Virus record (IMG/VR): IMGVR_UViG_3300009593_004315
Span: 1 to 45,917 of that record
Length of the DNA stretch: 45,917 bases
Direction: 5' to 3' (one strand)
Source: a virus
Part shown: piece by piece, positions 31,726 through 41,267 of the stretch
Position numbering within the stretch: position 1 is the first letter of the stretch
How the letters are laid out: each line of letters opens with the position of its first letter
Made by a program: the position numbers and the translations under genes
Notes under the pieces: model-generated
The model's database searches: none
The model's input: only the letters and a program-made list of their open reading frames with translations
Told to the model about the DNA's origin: nothing

Positions 31726-33165
31726 ATGAAAAGATATAAAAGAGGTTCATTTAATGGCAACACTCCCACAAACAGCTCAGAAGCTTCAGATTTCAGAGCA
31801 AAAGTTTTCGATGATATGTGTGAAATTGACACTTATCAAGATAACGAATTTACTGTTAGAGTTGTAACAGACCCAAGACTTGTAACAAATCAACCAAATA
31901 TTAACTCAGCCTACACATATGAAGGCCGCCGTATGATTGACAGTTCAGCAGCAATGGTGACTTTAAAATTTAGAGGACAACTTATAGCACCTGATCTTTT
32001 AGAACCGCATCTATTGCTGCCGGAAGCATGTGATTTAACCTCTATTAGTGGTGGCGATATAGGAAAGGCAGTTAACTACTCAACCTTTTATATAGACTGT
32101 ATTTCTGCTGCAGCATATGATGGGGAAGTACCACAGATTGGCGATTTAGTAAAGGTTACTCTTAGAACCGGTGATGTCGGCCCGGTCGATTGCCAAACTT
32201 GTTATTTTGAAGGCATAGAATTTTTATCAACCCCTGAATCAAACGCCGTAAGAAGATCCGCAACAACCGAAAAAGATTGTAATACTTTAAAAGCAGCATT
32301 TGCGGCAGGAGCGATCTCTGCAGGTATGTTACCCCCCGGGGGTAGTGCAAAAGTGCACGCAGATATAGCTACCACCTTGTCAGAGGGGGAAGAGGTCCCT
32401 GCAGATACAATGATCCAATCAGAAACATCAAAGACAGACCAAGCTAGATTAACACTTTTGGTAGCTGCGCAGAATGCTTTTTGGAAAGGTGATATTAAAG
32501 CAGAGAAAAGGACAGAGCATGCTGCAGCACAACCACCAACAGGAACCGGCACAGCTGCCCGAGAATATAAATATATTAATATGTATTGGGTTGCCACGGC
32601 CATAAATATTGGAAAAGCGCCAAATGAGGTTGAAGGTTGGATAAAAAACAATATTTATATCCCCGGCACACAAAGTCAAAAAGTACAACACTGGTCAGCA
32701 GTCTATGTATCGTTTGTGATAATATTTGGTCTTTTTGGTGGTGCAGAGAAATCTAAATCAAAATTTGAAGGATCAACCTACCATCATGGTTATCTGCTTG
32801 GTTCAAAAAAGAAAAATTGGCAAGTCTATAGATTAATGGGTACTTCCGGTAAAATAAAAGCACAAGTTGGTGATATATTAATAACACCTTACAACGGTGG
32901 CCAAAGAGACGTACCCAACACCCATGGCGATGTAGTATATAAGATATCAGGCAATACAGCATTTCTCACTGGCGGCAACTTAGGTAATTCAGTGATGACT
33001 CGATCGGTAAAAATTGATAACGAAGGTTTTTATAAAAATGATAAAAATTCTTTGAACGCTGGTGGATACCCATATTATGTTGTGATGAAGTATAATTCTA
33101 AAGCAACTCCATATTCACCCGCAGCGATAGCTTCTGCAACGCCCCCTAATAGCTCTGAAGGTTAA
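31726..33165 (+). CDS. Baseplate-associated protein with DUF2272 domain
   Basis: The 479-residue protein combines an N-terminal structural part with a C-terminal enzyme-like domain. Around residues 85-170 it has IGDLVKVTLRTGDVGPVDC, which resembles an OB-fold strand pair of gp5-type hub proteins. From about 285 on it follows the DUF2272 pattern: WSAVYVSFVIIFG, then STYHHGYL, then GDILITPYNGG, THGDVVYKISG and LTGGNLGNSVMTR. DUF2272 is a putative NlpC/P60-like hydrolase fold. It could be the tail enzyme that opens the cell wall during entry. The usual Cys of such enzymes is not evident, so catalysis is uncertain. It is the first gene of the late virion module. Confidence 0.75.
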   Translation: MKRYKRGSFNGNTPTNSSEASDFRAKVFDDMCEIDTYQDNEFTVRVVTDPRLVTNQPNINSAYTYEGRRMIDSSAAMVTLKFRGQLIAPDLLEPHLLLPEACDLTSISGGDIGKAVNYSTFYIDCISAAAYDGEVPQIGDLVKVTLRTGDVGPVDCQTCYFEGIEFLSTPESNAVRRSATTEKDCNTLKAAFAAGAISAGMLPPGGSAKVHADIATTLSEGEEVPADTMIQSETSKTDQARLTLLVAAQNAFWKGDIKAEKRTEHAAAQPPTGTGTAAREYKYINMYWVATAINIGKAPNEVEGWIKNNIYIPGTQSQKVQHWSAVYVSFVIIFGLFGGAEKSKSKFEGSTYHHGYLLGSKKKNWQVYRLMGTSGKIKAQVGDILITPYNGGQRDVPNTHGDVVYKISGNTAFLTGGNLGNSVMTRSVKIDNEGFYKNDKNSLNAGGYPYYVVMKYNSKATPYSPAAIASATPPNSSEG

Positions 33166-33167
33166 TA

Positions 33168-34265
33168 ATGTCAAAAAAGAAACTAACAAATGATGAATTT
33201 ATAAAAAGTCTTACTGAGGCTTATGAAAGATCAAAGGGTCAGATCTCAGAATTTACAGAATCTGAAACATTAGATGTTCCAAATTTTGCGGCACCTCTTG
33301 ATGAAATGGTTAAGGGTTTTACGAACAGAGAGCCTCCCCCTTTGTTATCGTCTAACCAAGGGATCTTTCAAACTAACCCGCCCGAACCAACAATAAACTT
33401 TGTTCGCGCCAGAAACGAAAAAATTGTAGGCGCCCGCAATAATAATGCAGCTATAGTTTTTGGTAGAGACCGACCAAGCACCATAGCCAGTGGTAAGGGT
33501 GGAAAAGGCGCCGCCGGCGCTAATACAATTGACATAGTTGTTGGAAGAATGTCCTGCAAGAGTGACAATATTTCAAAAGGCAAAATTAAAGCAGTTGAAC
33601 CACATCTTGGTTGTGACGCATCCAGAATATATATCAGTCAACTAACTGATGTAGATTTAAACTTTGGACTTGCGGCCGGGGTATCAGGTAAATCAGCCGC
33701 CAGACTTGGAGAGAAGGTACCGTCACGTGCCGCAATTGGAATCAAGTCTGATAAGGTAAGAATAATCGGTCGTGAAGGCGTTAAAATTGTCACTGGTCGT
33801 TCACATGCGTTCTCTAGTTTTGGTCCACATGGAGAAACTAACTCATTAGGTGGCACAATACCTATTGCTGCACCAATTGAATTGATAGCTGGTAATAATA
33901 GTGATACTAAAAAAGTGGTTTTAGGGGGATTATTCAATCTTTCTGAAGACGTTGAAACCCTCCAAGGTACTGTATATGGAGAAAATCTTGCCGACGCCCT
34001 AAACGACTTGGGCCAGCTTCTAGATTATACAGTAGGTGCTTTAGATAGGTTAGCTCTTTTCACTGAGGCATTCACATCAGTTGCCGGTATAACTTGGCTT
34101 GAGCCACACCGAGCAGGTGCTGCACCAATAACAGTAACGGGCGCCCTGAATTTTGTAAATAATGCATTGCATCACTTAAGAATTGGCAAGCAGTTATGGA
34201 AAATTAACTATTTAACCCCATATGGCGGCAAATACATTGTTAGCCAAAACGTGTTTGCAACATAG
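33168..34265 (+). CDS. Virion structural protein, possible baseplate spike
   Basis: The 365-residue protein has a charged helical N terminus, then Gly/Ala-rich sequence with short beta-type repeats (KVRIIGREGVKIVTGR; TIDIVVGRMSCKSDN) and a helical C terminus. Beta-strand, Gly-rich sequences of this sort occur in spike and needle proteins of contractile tails. I see no direct match to gp5 or a PAAR tip, so I call it a structural protein only by position: it lies between the DUF2272 protein and the giant tail protein. The start follows the previous stop by two bases. Confidence 0.6.
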   Translation: MSKKKLTNDEFIKSLTEAYERSKGQISEFTESETLDVPNFAAPLDEMVKGFTNREPPPLLSSNQGIFQTNPPEPTINFVRARNEKIVGARNNNAAIVFGRDRPSTIASGKGGKGAAGANTIDIVVGRMSCKSDNISKGKIKAVEPHLGCDASRIYISQLTDVDLNFGLAAGVSGKSAARLGEKVPSRAAIGIKSDKVRIIGREGVKIVTGRSHAFSSFGPHGETNSLGGTIPIAAPIELIAGNNSDTKKVVLGGLFNLSEDVETLQGTVYGENLADALNDLGQLLDYTVGALDRLALFTEAFTSVAGITWLEPHRAGAAPITVTGALNFVNNALHHLRIGKQLWKINYLTPYGGKYIVSQNVFAT

Positions 34266-34273
34266 GAAATATA

Positions 34274-37200
34274 ATGGCAGAATCTAAATTTTTAAAATAT
34301 CAAGACAATAACAATGATGGCTTAATAGATGTGTGTGAAACTGAAGACATCGTAACAGCTAATAATTGTCCACCTTGCAAGCGAAACCCTAACGCCATTG
34401 TCCCTTCTTGGAAAAAACAAGAAACTGATGATCCATGGTTTAATGCAAAATATTGTACAATGCAATGTACTGTTAAGACAACGATACAAAATATTATACC
34501 ACCTTCTGGGGTTAGTTCAGAAGAGAACATGAATAATATTTTTGAACAATATGAAATCACTGCTATCAAATCATTATTCGAAAAGTTTAACAAACTTGAA
34601 AGTGAAGAAACAATAGAGGAATTAAGGCCGCATATACAATATACAAAGTACTTTATAAAGTCTAGACCAAATTCCTATTTAAAACTTTTATATTCGATTC
34701 CGGTAGACAAGTTTGCCCTCATACAAGATGCAGTTGAACCATCGGAAGAAGATACGGATGAGGAGGATACGGGCCCAATTGTAATCTCCTATAAGGGTGA
34801 TGAGCTTTTCACAAAATTGATGAAGTTTAGGAAGGGCATGTATCTTTTCTCAAGATACTACAGAGTTTTCCAAGCTGTTGAAGGCGGGTTATATTATTTT
34901 GAAGATGGTTCAGCATTCACTACTAAGAAGTTTGATCGCTATGGTGATCCCGGCTTTTTTGGAATGTTTGGTAAGTCTGTAATGGCCAATATATTAACTG
35001 ATTTAGATGACTGGTTAAACACGAAAGGTTACAATATATTTGGCGCCGGCGCTCCGGGCTTATTTAAACCAAGAGTAACCGAACTAGAATTCACCTTCAC
35101 GTCAGAATATAAGCTAAATAAATTAAAAGTATATACGGCTGTATGTGGTAGGAAACCAACTATTTATAAATCATCCTCTTTAGAAACATTAAATAATAAA
35201 TCTTCATTTAAAGATAAGACCGCCATATCGTATTTTACAAAACTAAACGAAATAGAATCATTCCTAGGCGCTCGTGTCGAAAGACCTTGGACTGAGTTTA
35301 TAGAAAAATACACATATCCCAAGATTACAAGCAGCAGTGCAGCATATGGCCCAGTCATGACCGCCGGCGATCCAACAATTGGTTCTTGTATAGTGGACAA
35401 CTTGTTGGAAGAAGGTAAGAAATTAGGCCAAGATGTTCTTGATGATGTCTTTAGTTTAGGTGATGCAATTGCATACCAGTTCCATAAAAATACCTGTAAA
35501 AAATCATTAATGGACGTAGATACTGAACTTGAAAAAATGGGCCTCATTATGAATGAAAAAAACAGGCCTGAGTTGTTTAGTGTTATTGATCCAAAAACAA
35601 ATGCAAAAACTAATGTTTTTTCGATGGCTAATGCTCAAGCTTTTGAAACTTTAGAAAAAGATAACAACATTTTCACCCAAATGTGTGCTGCATTTATCGG
35701 TAGCCAAGTTGGTCTGGGAGGCGATCCAGATAAACAATTTAGAGAATTATGGCGAGATGGGTTCTCAAGGGTTAAATTGTGTGGCCTGATGGATTTCATG
35801 GTCGGTGCACTACAGTGTTTATTTGGAGGTTTAACATTAGAACAAGCTCTCGCTAAGGCACTAGAATCTACTTTGACTGCAATGTCAATTGATAACTTTG
35901 AAGACATGTTCATCGGATTACCGCCAGAAAAGCAAGCAGAATTAGATGCTTTAGTTAAAAAGAAATTTGCTGCAGGTCAACTACCCGGCGCAAGAGACTC
36001 CAACATGGCTCAAGCTTCAAGGGCTCTTGATGATCGCGCGCAAAGCTCGGGCCAATCAGGAACTCAAAACCCAGATTTACTACAAGATTCTTTTTCTGGA
36101 GATATAGCCTTTTCACAACCACAGAGGCCATGGCTAAATAAAGAGTTTAGAAAAGCGGCCAAAGAACAACAAAAACAAGGTAATAATGGAGAAGCGGTGG
36201 CTTCTTATCGCGAAATCTATAGCCAAGAAGGCGCTACCCCTAAAGACTTTAGAACAATTGGACAAAGGCTTGATAAAGGTTTAAATGGTGGGGCTCAAGA
36301 ACAATTAGATCCAAACTCGGTTATGCAAGCATATATAGCAGCTTTAATTGAGGTCTATTCAGAAGATTTATTGTCTTTAGTGGACATGTTAAATCAATAT
36401 CCCGGCGCCGAAATAATTGCGAAAATCATTGCTGTATTTGATTGTCCTCGACCGCCCATGTTCGAGCCAAGTTTTATGGATTTTATAAAAAGTGTAGATT
36501 TACCATTTTGCAGCAGCATTCAAGAAATACAAATTCCAAAATTTGTAAATCCGTTCGCGTGGATTAATGATTTTACGGATATTATGAAGGCAATTTATTA
36601 CATAATTTTACTTATCGTCCAACGCGCTATTATGGCAGTTATAATGAGGCTGCTTGTTAAGGTTTGTCAGATTATAGGCGATGCTATTTGTAAGGCATTA
36701 GAAGCAACTGGTAGTTATGTTGCCTCATTAGCATTTGGGCCCCCCACTCAAATTAAGGATGTTATAAGAGAAGCAATTTGTGGTGGTACCGCTGATGATT
36801 CAAAAGTCGATGCAACAATTGCAGATATGTTTGCTAAGTTTGGAGTCGGAGGCGCCGCCCTTTCAGACTCTGAAGCTATCAAGAATTTTGTAACAGACCT
36901 ATCATCGTCTGTTTCTCGCCGAGAAGTCGCTGAAGCAGTTGATGGTCGAGCCAGCGAAGAATTCCAAACAGTTGCATATGAACTACTGGTCAACCAATAT
37001 CCTCAATTCGCAGACGCGTTCCCATCGCCACAAGATTTAGCTGATCTGTTTACTAACATTGGAAATCTTATGCCCATGAACGCGCGCGCCAATATACAAG
37101 CGTTCTTAGATGAATTACCAGAAGACGATTTTTTACCGGCAAACCCTTCACTATGTTCCACCCCTGAACAGCAACAGGATTTTAAAGATAGGTACTGCAT

Positions 37201-40200
37201 GCTTTTAGAGGGTACAGCCACCGCTGAAGATTGTGACAACATGTTCAGTGGTCTTCAAGATGATTTTTTAGAAGATTTAGAACAAGTTTCAAACGCAATG
37301 AATCACGGAGTTGGCAACGCTGTTATGGATGAGATAGGTCCTTTAGTATCAGAGCCCGGTTGTGATGATGGTGTTTTTCCATTCGAAACAGAAGAGGCTC
37401 AAAAAGCAGCTAATCAGGCACTAAGCAAGCAATTTCAACAACTACATGGTGACTTCTGTACAGATATGCTTGGCAATGGAGGCTTATTAACGTTTTTTGG
37501 TAGCGATGATGCAGACTGGGGTTTAATGAATATGATCTTGTCGGATACAAAAGGAAAACCTTTAAGCACTCACAGAAGAAAAGCTTTCAGGAAATCATCA
37601 TATGTCGATGTAGCTACGAAACAAGATTTTGAATTACCTGAAGACATCTTTTTATTCTTTAAGGATGATACTCCTCCGACTGTTTCACAAGAAGGACAAT
37701 TCCCAGCCTTTGTTGCAGAAGATTTATTTTTTACAATGAAACAAGCAAATGTAATATACAAGAGCAAAAATGAACAAAGTAATGTTGATAAGGCTAAGGT
37801 ATTCAAAAGAACGTTTGAAGAATTAGGATTTAATGACGGCCTCGGGCTTGATGTTGATGTTCTTGTTCTGCCCGATTTTGGTTATAACGCAAAATTTGAT
37901 GTTGAGATGGACACTGAAAAAGTCGTAATCACAAAAGGCGCCCGCAAGAAAAGTGCTGATATTAAATTATCGTACGAAGATAAAGATAACAGCAAAGACA
38001 AAGACTTAGATTATGAATATGCTATTGATGTTAGGGCTTATTTTTCTGATTTTACACAAATTACCGGTTCTGCCGGAGAAAAACTTTATGTCAATAGACC
38101 TGATGATAACGTTAGAATTAAGGTTAACGAAAGAACAAAATTAACAGAAAGACCGAATACTAAACCAGAGAACCAGAGACTCTTTGAATTTTTATCTGTT
38201 GATGATAGCTTGCAAGACATAGAACTATCACAGTTTACAAAGTTTTCTGAGGTAGGAAAAATCCCCACAGATTATGCTCCACAAGTGTTGCTGTTGTCTG
38301 ACGTATTGAATAATAACGGCGCCTCAGTTGATTTATCACTTGTTAAGACATTCCATGATAATTTTATGAGCATTGCATTCAACACAATGCTACAGGAAAT
38401 CGCTGGCCCCGAAGATACACTTGGCAACCCAACAAAGGCCGTTTGGCAGTTTGGCGCCAAGATAGATGATTTAACTGAAGAAGATTTATTATATGTGGTA
38501 AATAAGGGACAAACCAAATCGGCCGCCGGTACTGAGTATGCAGACGCACAGGTTACTGATTATGACGAGGAAGGGAAACCCAATGGTGGTTCTAGAGATA
38601 TTGAAAACGATGATATGATCCTTGGTATAAGCCATATGCAACACAAAGAAAAAAATCAAGGTGCCAATAGAGAGAATCGTGTGTTTTTCTTAGATCCAAA
38701 AATATATGGTGGCTCTTATATGAAGCCAAAAATCTTTATTAAGCCTGTTAAGACAGAAGGCTGGCTTGGAATGGTTGATGTTATTTTCCCTGAAGCCGGC
38801 CCATGTAAGCCACAATTAACTGATTTAATTGATTTTAAAGAAATTGAAGAAGAAATATCAAGAACATATGCTATGATTCCTGAAGATCAAAGGTTAAAAT
38901 ACGAAGAAAAATGTGTCGTTGAATATCCATTTTTTAGAGTGTTAAATAGAAATGCTAAAGCAGGCATCCAAGGTCTAATAAAAGCCGCAGCTAGAATTTA
39001 TAGCAGCGTACACTTCATCAAAGGAATAGCAACGTTTACAACATTTAACACAGAAATAAAAGATAATTATAGCTCTTTGTTTGCATCTTATGTTGTTGAA
39101 AACATGGAAAGAGACTTCAAAGATGCCCAAGGCGCCGTCTGGGAATTTTTTAATCCATTTAAAGACGAAGAGTTCTGGTATGCATTTTTGGAACAAACAG
39201 TACAAACTTATGGTCGCCTCATAGACGACGAAAATTTAGAACCACCGCCGTCTGTACAAACAGCGATAGATATGATTAACAACGCTCAAGAGAAATATAA
39301 TTACCCATTTTACGATGATTTAAAAGCTGCTAGGGAAACGCGCCGTGCCCAAAAATTACAGACCCTTAAGAACTGGCGAGAAGAAAGAAAATATGAAGCA
39401 ATTAAAAAAGTAGAAGATCAAGCCAAATTAGTACTTAAAGAATTTGTTAGAGATGAATTAAATATTATGGCTGCTAAGTTTAATAAAAATTTAGATAGTG
39501 TTGGTATAAAGCCGCAAGTAAATGATGTACAAAATTATTTCCTGACTCAATTTGCACAAGGTGCTGAAGAGCTTTCAATTGATAAAGTAATAAAAGAAGA
39601 AACAGTTGACATGCCAACAAGTGGTTCCAACCATTACACTAATGGAAATGAAATGTCTACTCCTGATGGTGAGTCATATATAGGTTATTATCACGTGCAC
39701 ATAGACGAAGATGGAAATCAGGTATATATGGTCGGAGAAAGTCACAGTACTGAAGCTCACGATGAACTAACATTGTATGCTGATAAAAAAATAATACCAA
39801 TTGGAGATATCAAAAGCATTAACGTTGAACCAACCTACAACGCAAGTAAACCGTTTGTTATAAGAAAATACACTTCCATTAATGGAACAAAATATGACCC
39901 TGATGAAGCAGCTGCAATTATTAGATCGAACCCACAAGGTAAAAATATTTCCGATATCTATCCCGGTACCTTAGATTTTGTATACGCAGAAGAACAATCA
40001 ACCCAAGTTAACTACGGTGATGCTCCCCTCCAAAAACGCAGCATATACCACGAATCAAGTCCAACTGACACACCCGGCCCAACTGACATTGCAGGCGTTC
40101 AGGCAGCTCCTAAAAAGACGAAACGAATTGTGGGCCTTGAAGGAAAACTGGGAGTTAGACATGGCTTAATTTTTGAAGTTTATATAGTAGGTCACGCTGA

Positions 40201-40855
40201 TCCGTATACGATAGCTAATGTAGAAGTTGATGCGCTAGATTTAGATGTGTCCAAGGCACAAACAATTGAGCCAAATTCTAAACTTTTATACTGTTTAATA
40301 AATAATTTAAAAGATGATGAAATTTATAAAGCAGTAACAAATTATGTAATCCCTTTAAATAAAATAAGTGCTATATTGGCAATTTATAATGATGCATCAT
40401 TTTTACCTTCTATTGGACAAATAAGTGTTGAGAAGGGTGATAACAATGTTAACGCAAATAATATTGAGAAAAAGCCCGGGATTAGAGTTTATTACGTAGA
40501 TGATGATCCAGAAAAAGGTATTGATCGATATGAGTACACTCCCGGCTGGGAACACTACGAGGATCGTAAGCCGTCAAAGTTCCCAAATTTTGTAAGAGAG
40601 TGGGATGAATGGGATAAAATATTGCTACGAAACTCAAAAAGCAGAATTAAAAAAATGTTTAAAACATATTACAACAGCCGCGATTGGCAAACCACCGATG
40701 ACGACTTTGATGCAGCTAGAATATTAATGCGTAATCTGAAAAGTAATCTTACGCTCCCAGCGGGTGCTGGTCTTCTATCGTGGTGGCAAAGAAGTAGATT
40801 ATTGAGAACCAATCCACTTAATGCAGAGGGTAAACTTTGCACCAAAAAAGATTAA
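34274..40855 (+). CDS. Giant tail/baseplate protein, 2193 aa
   Basis: The longest gene of the window encodes 2193 residues, lying between the baseplate hub candidates and gp25. Near the N terminus is an ideal EF-hand loop DNNNDGLIDVCE (residues 11-22), with Ca ligands at positions 1, 3, 5, 9 and 12. Further in, a short Cys-rich part (CPPCK, CTMQC) follows. Around residues 770-805 a hydrophobic helix pair appears (AIYYIILLIVQRAIMAVIMRLLV), and a charged helical region lies near 1690-1760. The later part is rich in beta-strand sequence and includes YYHVHIDEDGNQVYM. A role in baseplate assembly, tail attachment or host-envelope contact is inferred from position and size. No enzyme motif seen. 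Confidence 0.7.
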   Translation: MAESKFLKYQDNNNDGLIDVCETEDIVTANNCPPCKRNPNAIVPSWKKQETDDPWFNAKYCTMQCTVKTTIQNIIPPSGVSSEENMNNIFEQYEITAIKSLFEKFNKLESEETIEELRPHIQYTKYFIKSRPNSYLKLLYSIPVDKFALIQDAVEPSEEDTDEEDTGPIVISYKGDELFTKLMKFRKGMYLFSRYYRVFQAVEGGLYYFEDGSAFTTKKFDRYGDPGFFGMFGKSVMANILTDLDDWLNTKGYNIFGAGAPGLFKPRVTELEFTFTSEYKLNKLKVYTAVCGRKPTIYKSSSLETLNNKSSFKDKTAISYFTKLNEIESFLGARVERPWTEFIEKYTYPKITSSSAAYGPVMTAGDPTIGSCIVDNLLEEGKKLGQDVLDDVFSLGDAIAYQFHKNTCKKSLMDVDTELEKMGLIMNEKNRPELFSVIDPKTNAKTNVFSMANAQAFETLEKDNNIFTQMCAAFIGSQVGLGGDPDKQFRELWRDGFSRVKLCGLMDFMVGALQCLFGGLTLEQALAKALESTLTAMSIDNFEDMFIGLPPEKQAELDALVKKKFAAGQLPGARDSNMAQASRALDDRAQSSGQSGTQNPDLLQDSFSGDIAFSQPQRPWLNKEFRKAAKEQQKQGNNGEAVASYREIYSQEGATPKDFRTIGQRLDKGLNGGAQEQLDPNSVMQAYIAALIEVYSEDLLSLVDMLNQYPGAEIIAKIIAVFDCPRPPMFEPSFMDFIKSVDLPFCSSIQEIQIPKFVNPFAWINDFTDIMKAIYYIILLIVQRAIMAVIMRLLVKVCQIIGDAICKALEATGSYVASLAFGPPTQIKDVIREAICGGTADDSKVDATIADMFAKFGVGGAALSDSEAIKNFVTDLSSSVSRREVAEAVDGRASEEFQTVAYELLVNQYPQFADAFPSPQDLADLFTNIGNLMPMNARANIQAFLDELPEDDFLPANPSLCSTPEQQQDFKDRYCMLLEGTATAEDCDNMFSGLQDDFLEDLEQVSNAMNHGVGNAVMDEIGPLVSEPGCDDGVFPFETEEAQKAANQALSKQFQQLHGDFCTDMLGNGGLLTFFGSDDADWGLMNMILSDTKGKPLSTHRRKAFRKSSYVDVATKQDFELPEDIFLFFKDDTPPTVSQEGQFPAFVAEDLFFTMKQANVIYKSKNEQSNVDKAKVFKRTFEELGFNDGLGLDVDVLVLPDFGYNAKFDVEMDTEKVVITKGARKKSADIKLSYEDKDNSKDKDLDYEYAIDVRAYFSDFTQITGSAGEKLYVNRPDDNVRIKVNERTKLTERPNTKPENQRLFEFLSVDDSLQDIELSQFTKFSEVGKIPTDYAPQVLLLSDVLNNNGASVDLSLVKTFHDNFMSIAFNTMLQEIAGPEDTLGNPTKAVWQFGAKIDDLTEEDLLYVVNKGQTKSAAGTEYADAQVTDYDEEGKPNGGSRDIENDDMILGISHMQHKEKNQGANRENRVFFLDPKIYGGSYMKPKIFIKPVKTEGWLGMVDVIFPEAGPCKPQLTDLIDFKEIEEEISRTYAMIPEDQRLKYEEKCVVEYPFFRVLNRNAKAGIQGLIKAAARIYSSVHFIKGIATFTTFNTEIKDNYSSLFASYVVENMERDFKDAQGAVWEFFNPFKDEEFWYAFLEQTVQTYGRLIDDENLEPPPSVQTAIDMINNAQEKYNYPFYDDLKAARETRRAQKLQTLKNWREERKYEAIKKVEDQAKLVLKEFVRDELNIMAAKFNKNLDSVGIKPQVNDVQNYFLTQFAQGAEELSIDKVIKEETVDMPTSGSNHYTNGNEMSTPDGESYIGYYHVHIDEDGNQVYMVGESHSTEAHDELTLYADKKIIPIGDIKSINVEPTYNASKPFVIRKYTSINGTKYDPDEAAAIIRSNPQGKNISDIYPGTLDFVYAEEQSTQVNYGDAPLQKRSIYHESSPTDTPGPTDIAGVQAAPKKTKRIVGLEGKLGVRHGLIFEVYIVGHADPYTIANVEVDALDLDVSKAQTIEPNSKLLYCLINNLKDDEIYKAVTNYVIPLNKISAILAIYNDASFLPSIGQISVEKGDNNVNANNIEKKPGIRVYYVDDDPEKGIDRYEYTPGWEHYEDRKPSKFPNFVREWDEWDKILLRNSKSRIKKMFKTYYNSRDWQTTDDDFDAARILMRNLKSNLTLPAGAGLLSWWQRSRLLRTNPLNAEGKLCTKKD

Positions 40856-40858
40856 ACA

Positions 40859-40868
40859 TCTATTTATT
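40859..40868 (+). promoter_or_regulatory. Second copy of motif TCTATTTATT
   Basis: This lies in the 28-base gap between the giant tail gene and gp25, 15 bases before ATG 40884 with GAGGG between. It is identical to the motif at 31697-31706. Repetition before two late genes is the only support for promoter function. Confidence 0.2.
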
Positions 40869-40883
40869 TCTTGAGGGATACTA

Positions 40884-41252
40884 ATGTCTTCAATCGGCGT
40901 CAAATTACCAATCCAAAAAGACAGCTCAGAAGGTTTTGCTACAATCAAAACTGTAAGAGAAATGTTTAAGCAAAATTTAAAAATGTTAATTTTAACAATT
41001 CCCGGAGAAAAGGTTATGGATCCCGACTTTGGTGTTGGTGCCATACAATATTTATTTTCTGGTTTTTCTGAAGGTGCTCAAATAAAATTAGATAACAGTA
41101 TTAGAGAACAGGTAGCTACATATATACCGGCTATAACGATACTAGATATTTTGTTTAGAGAAACTTCCCAAGATAACAACACTCTTTCTTTTAAAATAGA
41201 ATATAGTATTCCGAACGCAGGAATAAAAGATTTGTTAGAATTTACTATTTAA
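40884..41252 (+). CDS. 25: Baseplate wedge protein gp25
   Basis: The 122-residue protein is a clear member of the GPW/gp25 family. It has TVREMFKQNLKMLILTIPGEKVMDPDFGVGAIQYLF, the family's usual PGExxxxPxFGxGxxxYLF core, followed by helices and a C-terminal beta strand. Gp25 is part of the wedge that links the sheath to the baseplate in contractile tails. Its length is close to the T4 protein (132). It starts behind GAGGG and precedes gp6 by 15 bases, the expected order. Confidence 0.94.
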   Translation: MSSIGVKLPIQKDSSEGFATIKTVREMFKQNLKMLILTIPGEKVMDPDFGVGAIQYLFSGFSEGAQIKLDNSIREQVATYIPAITILDILFRETSQDNNTLSFKIEYSIPNAGIKDLLEFTI

Positions 41253-41267
41253 TAAAAGGAAACAACA

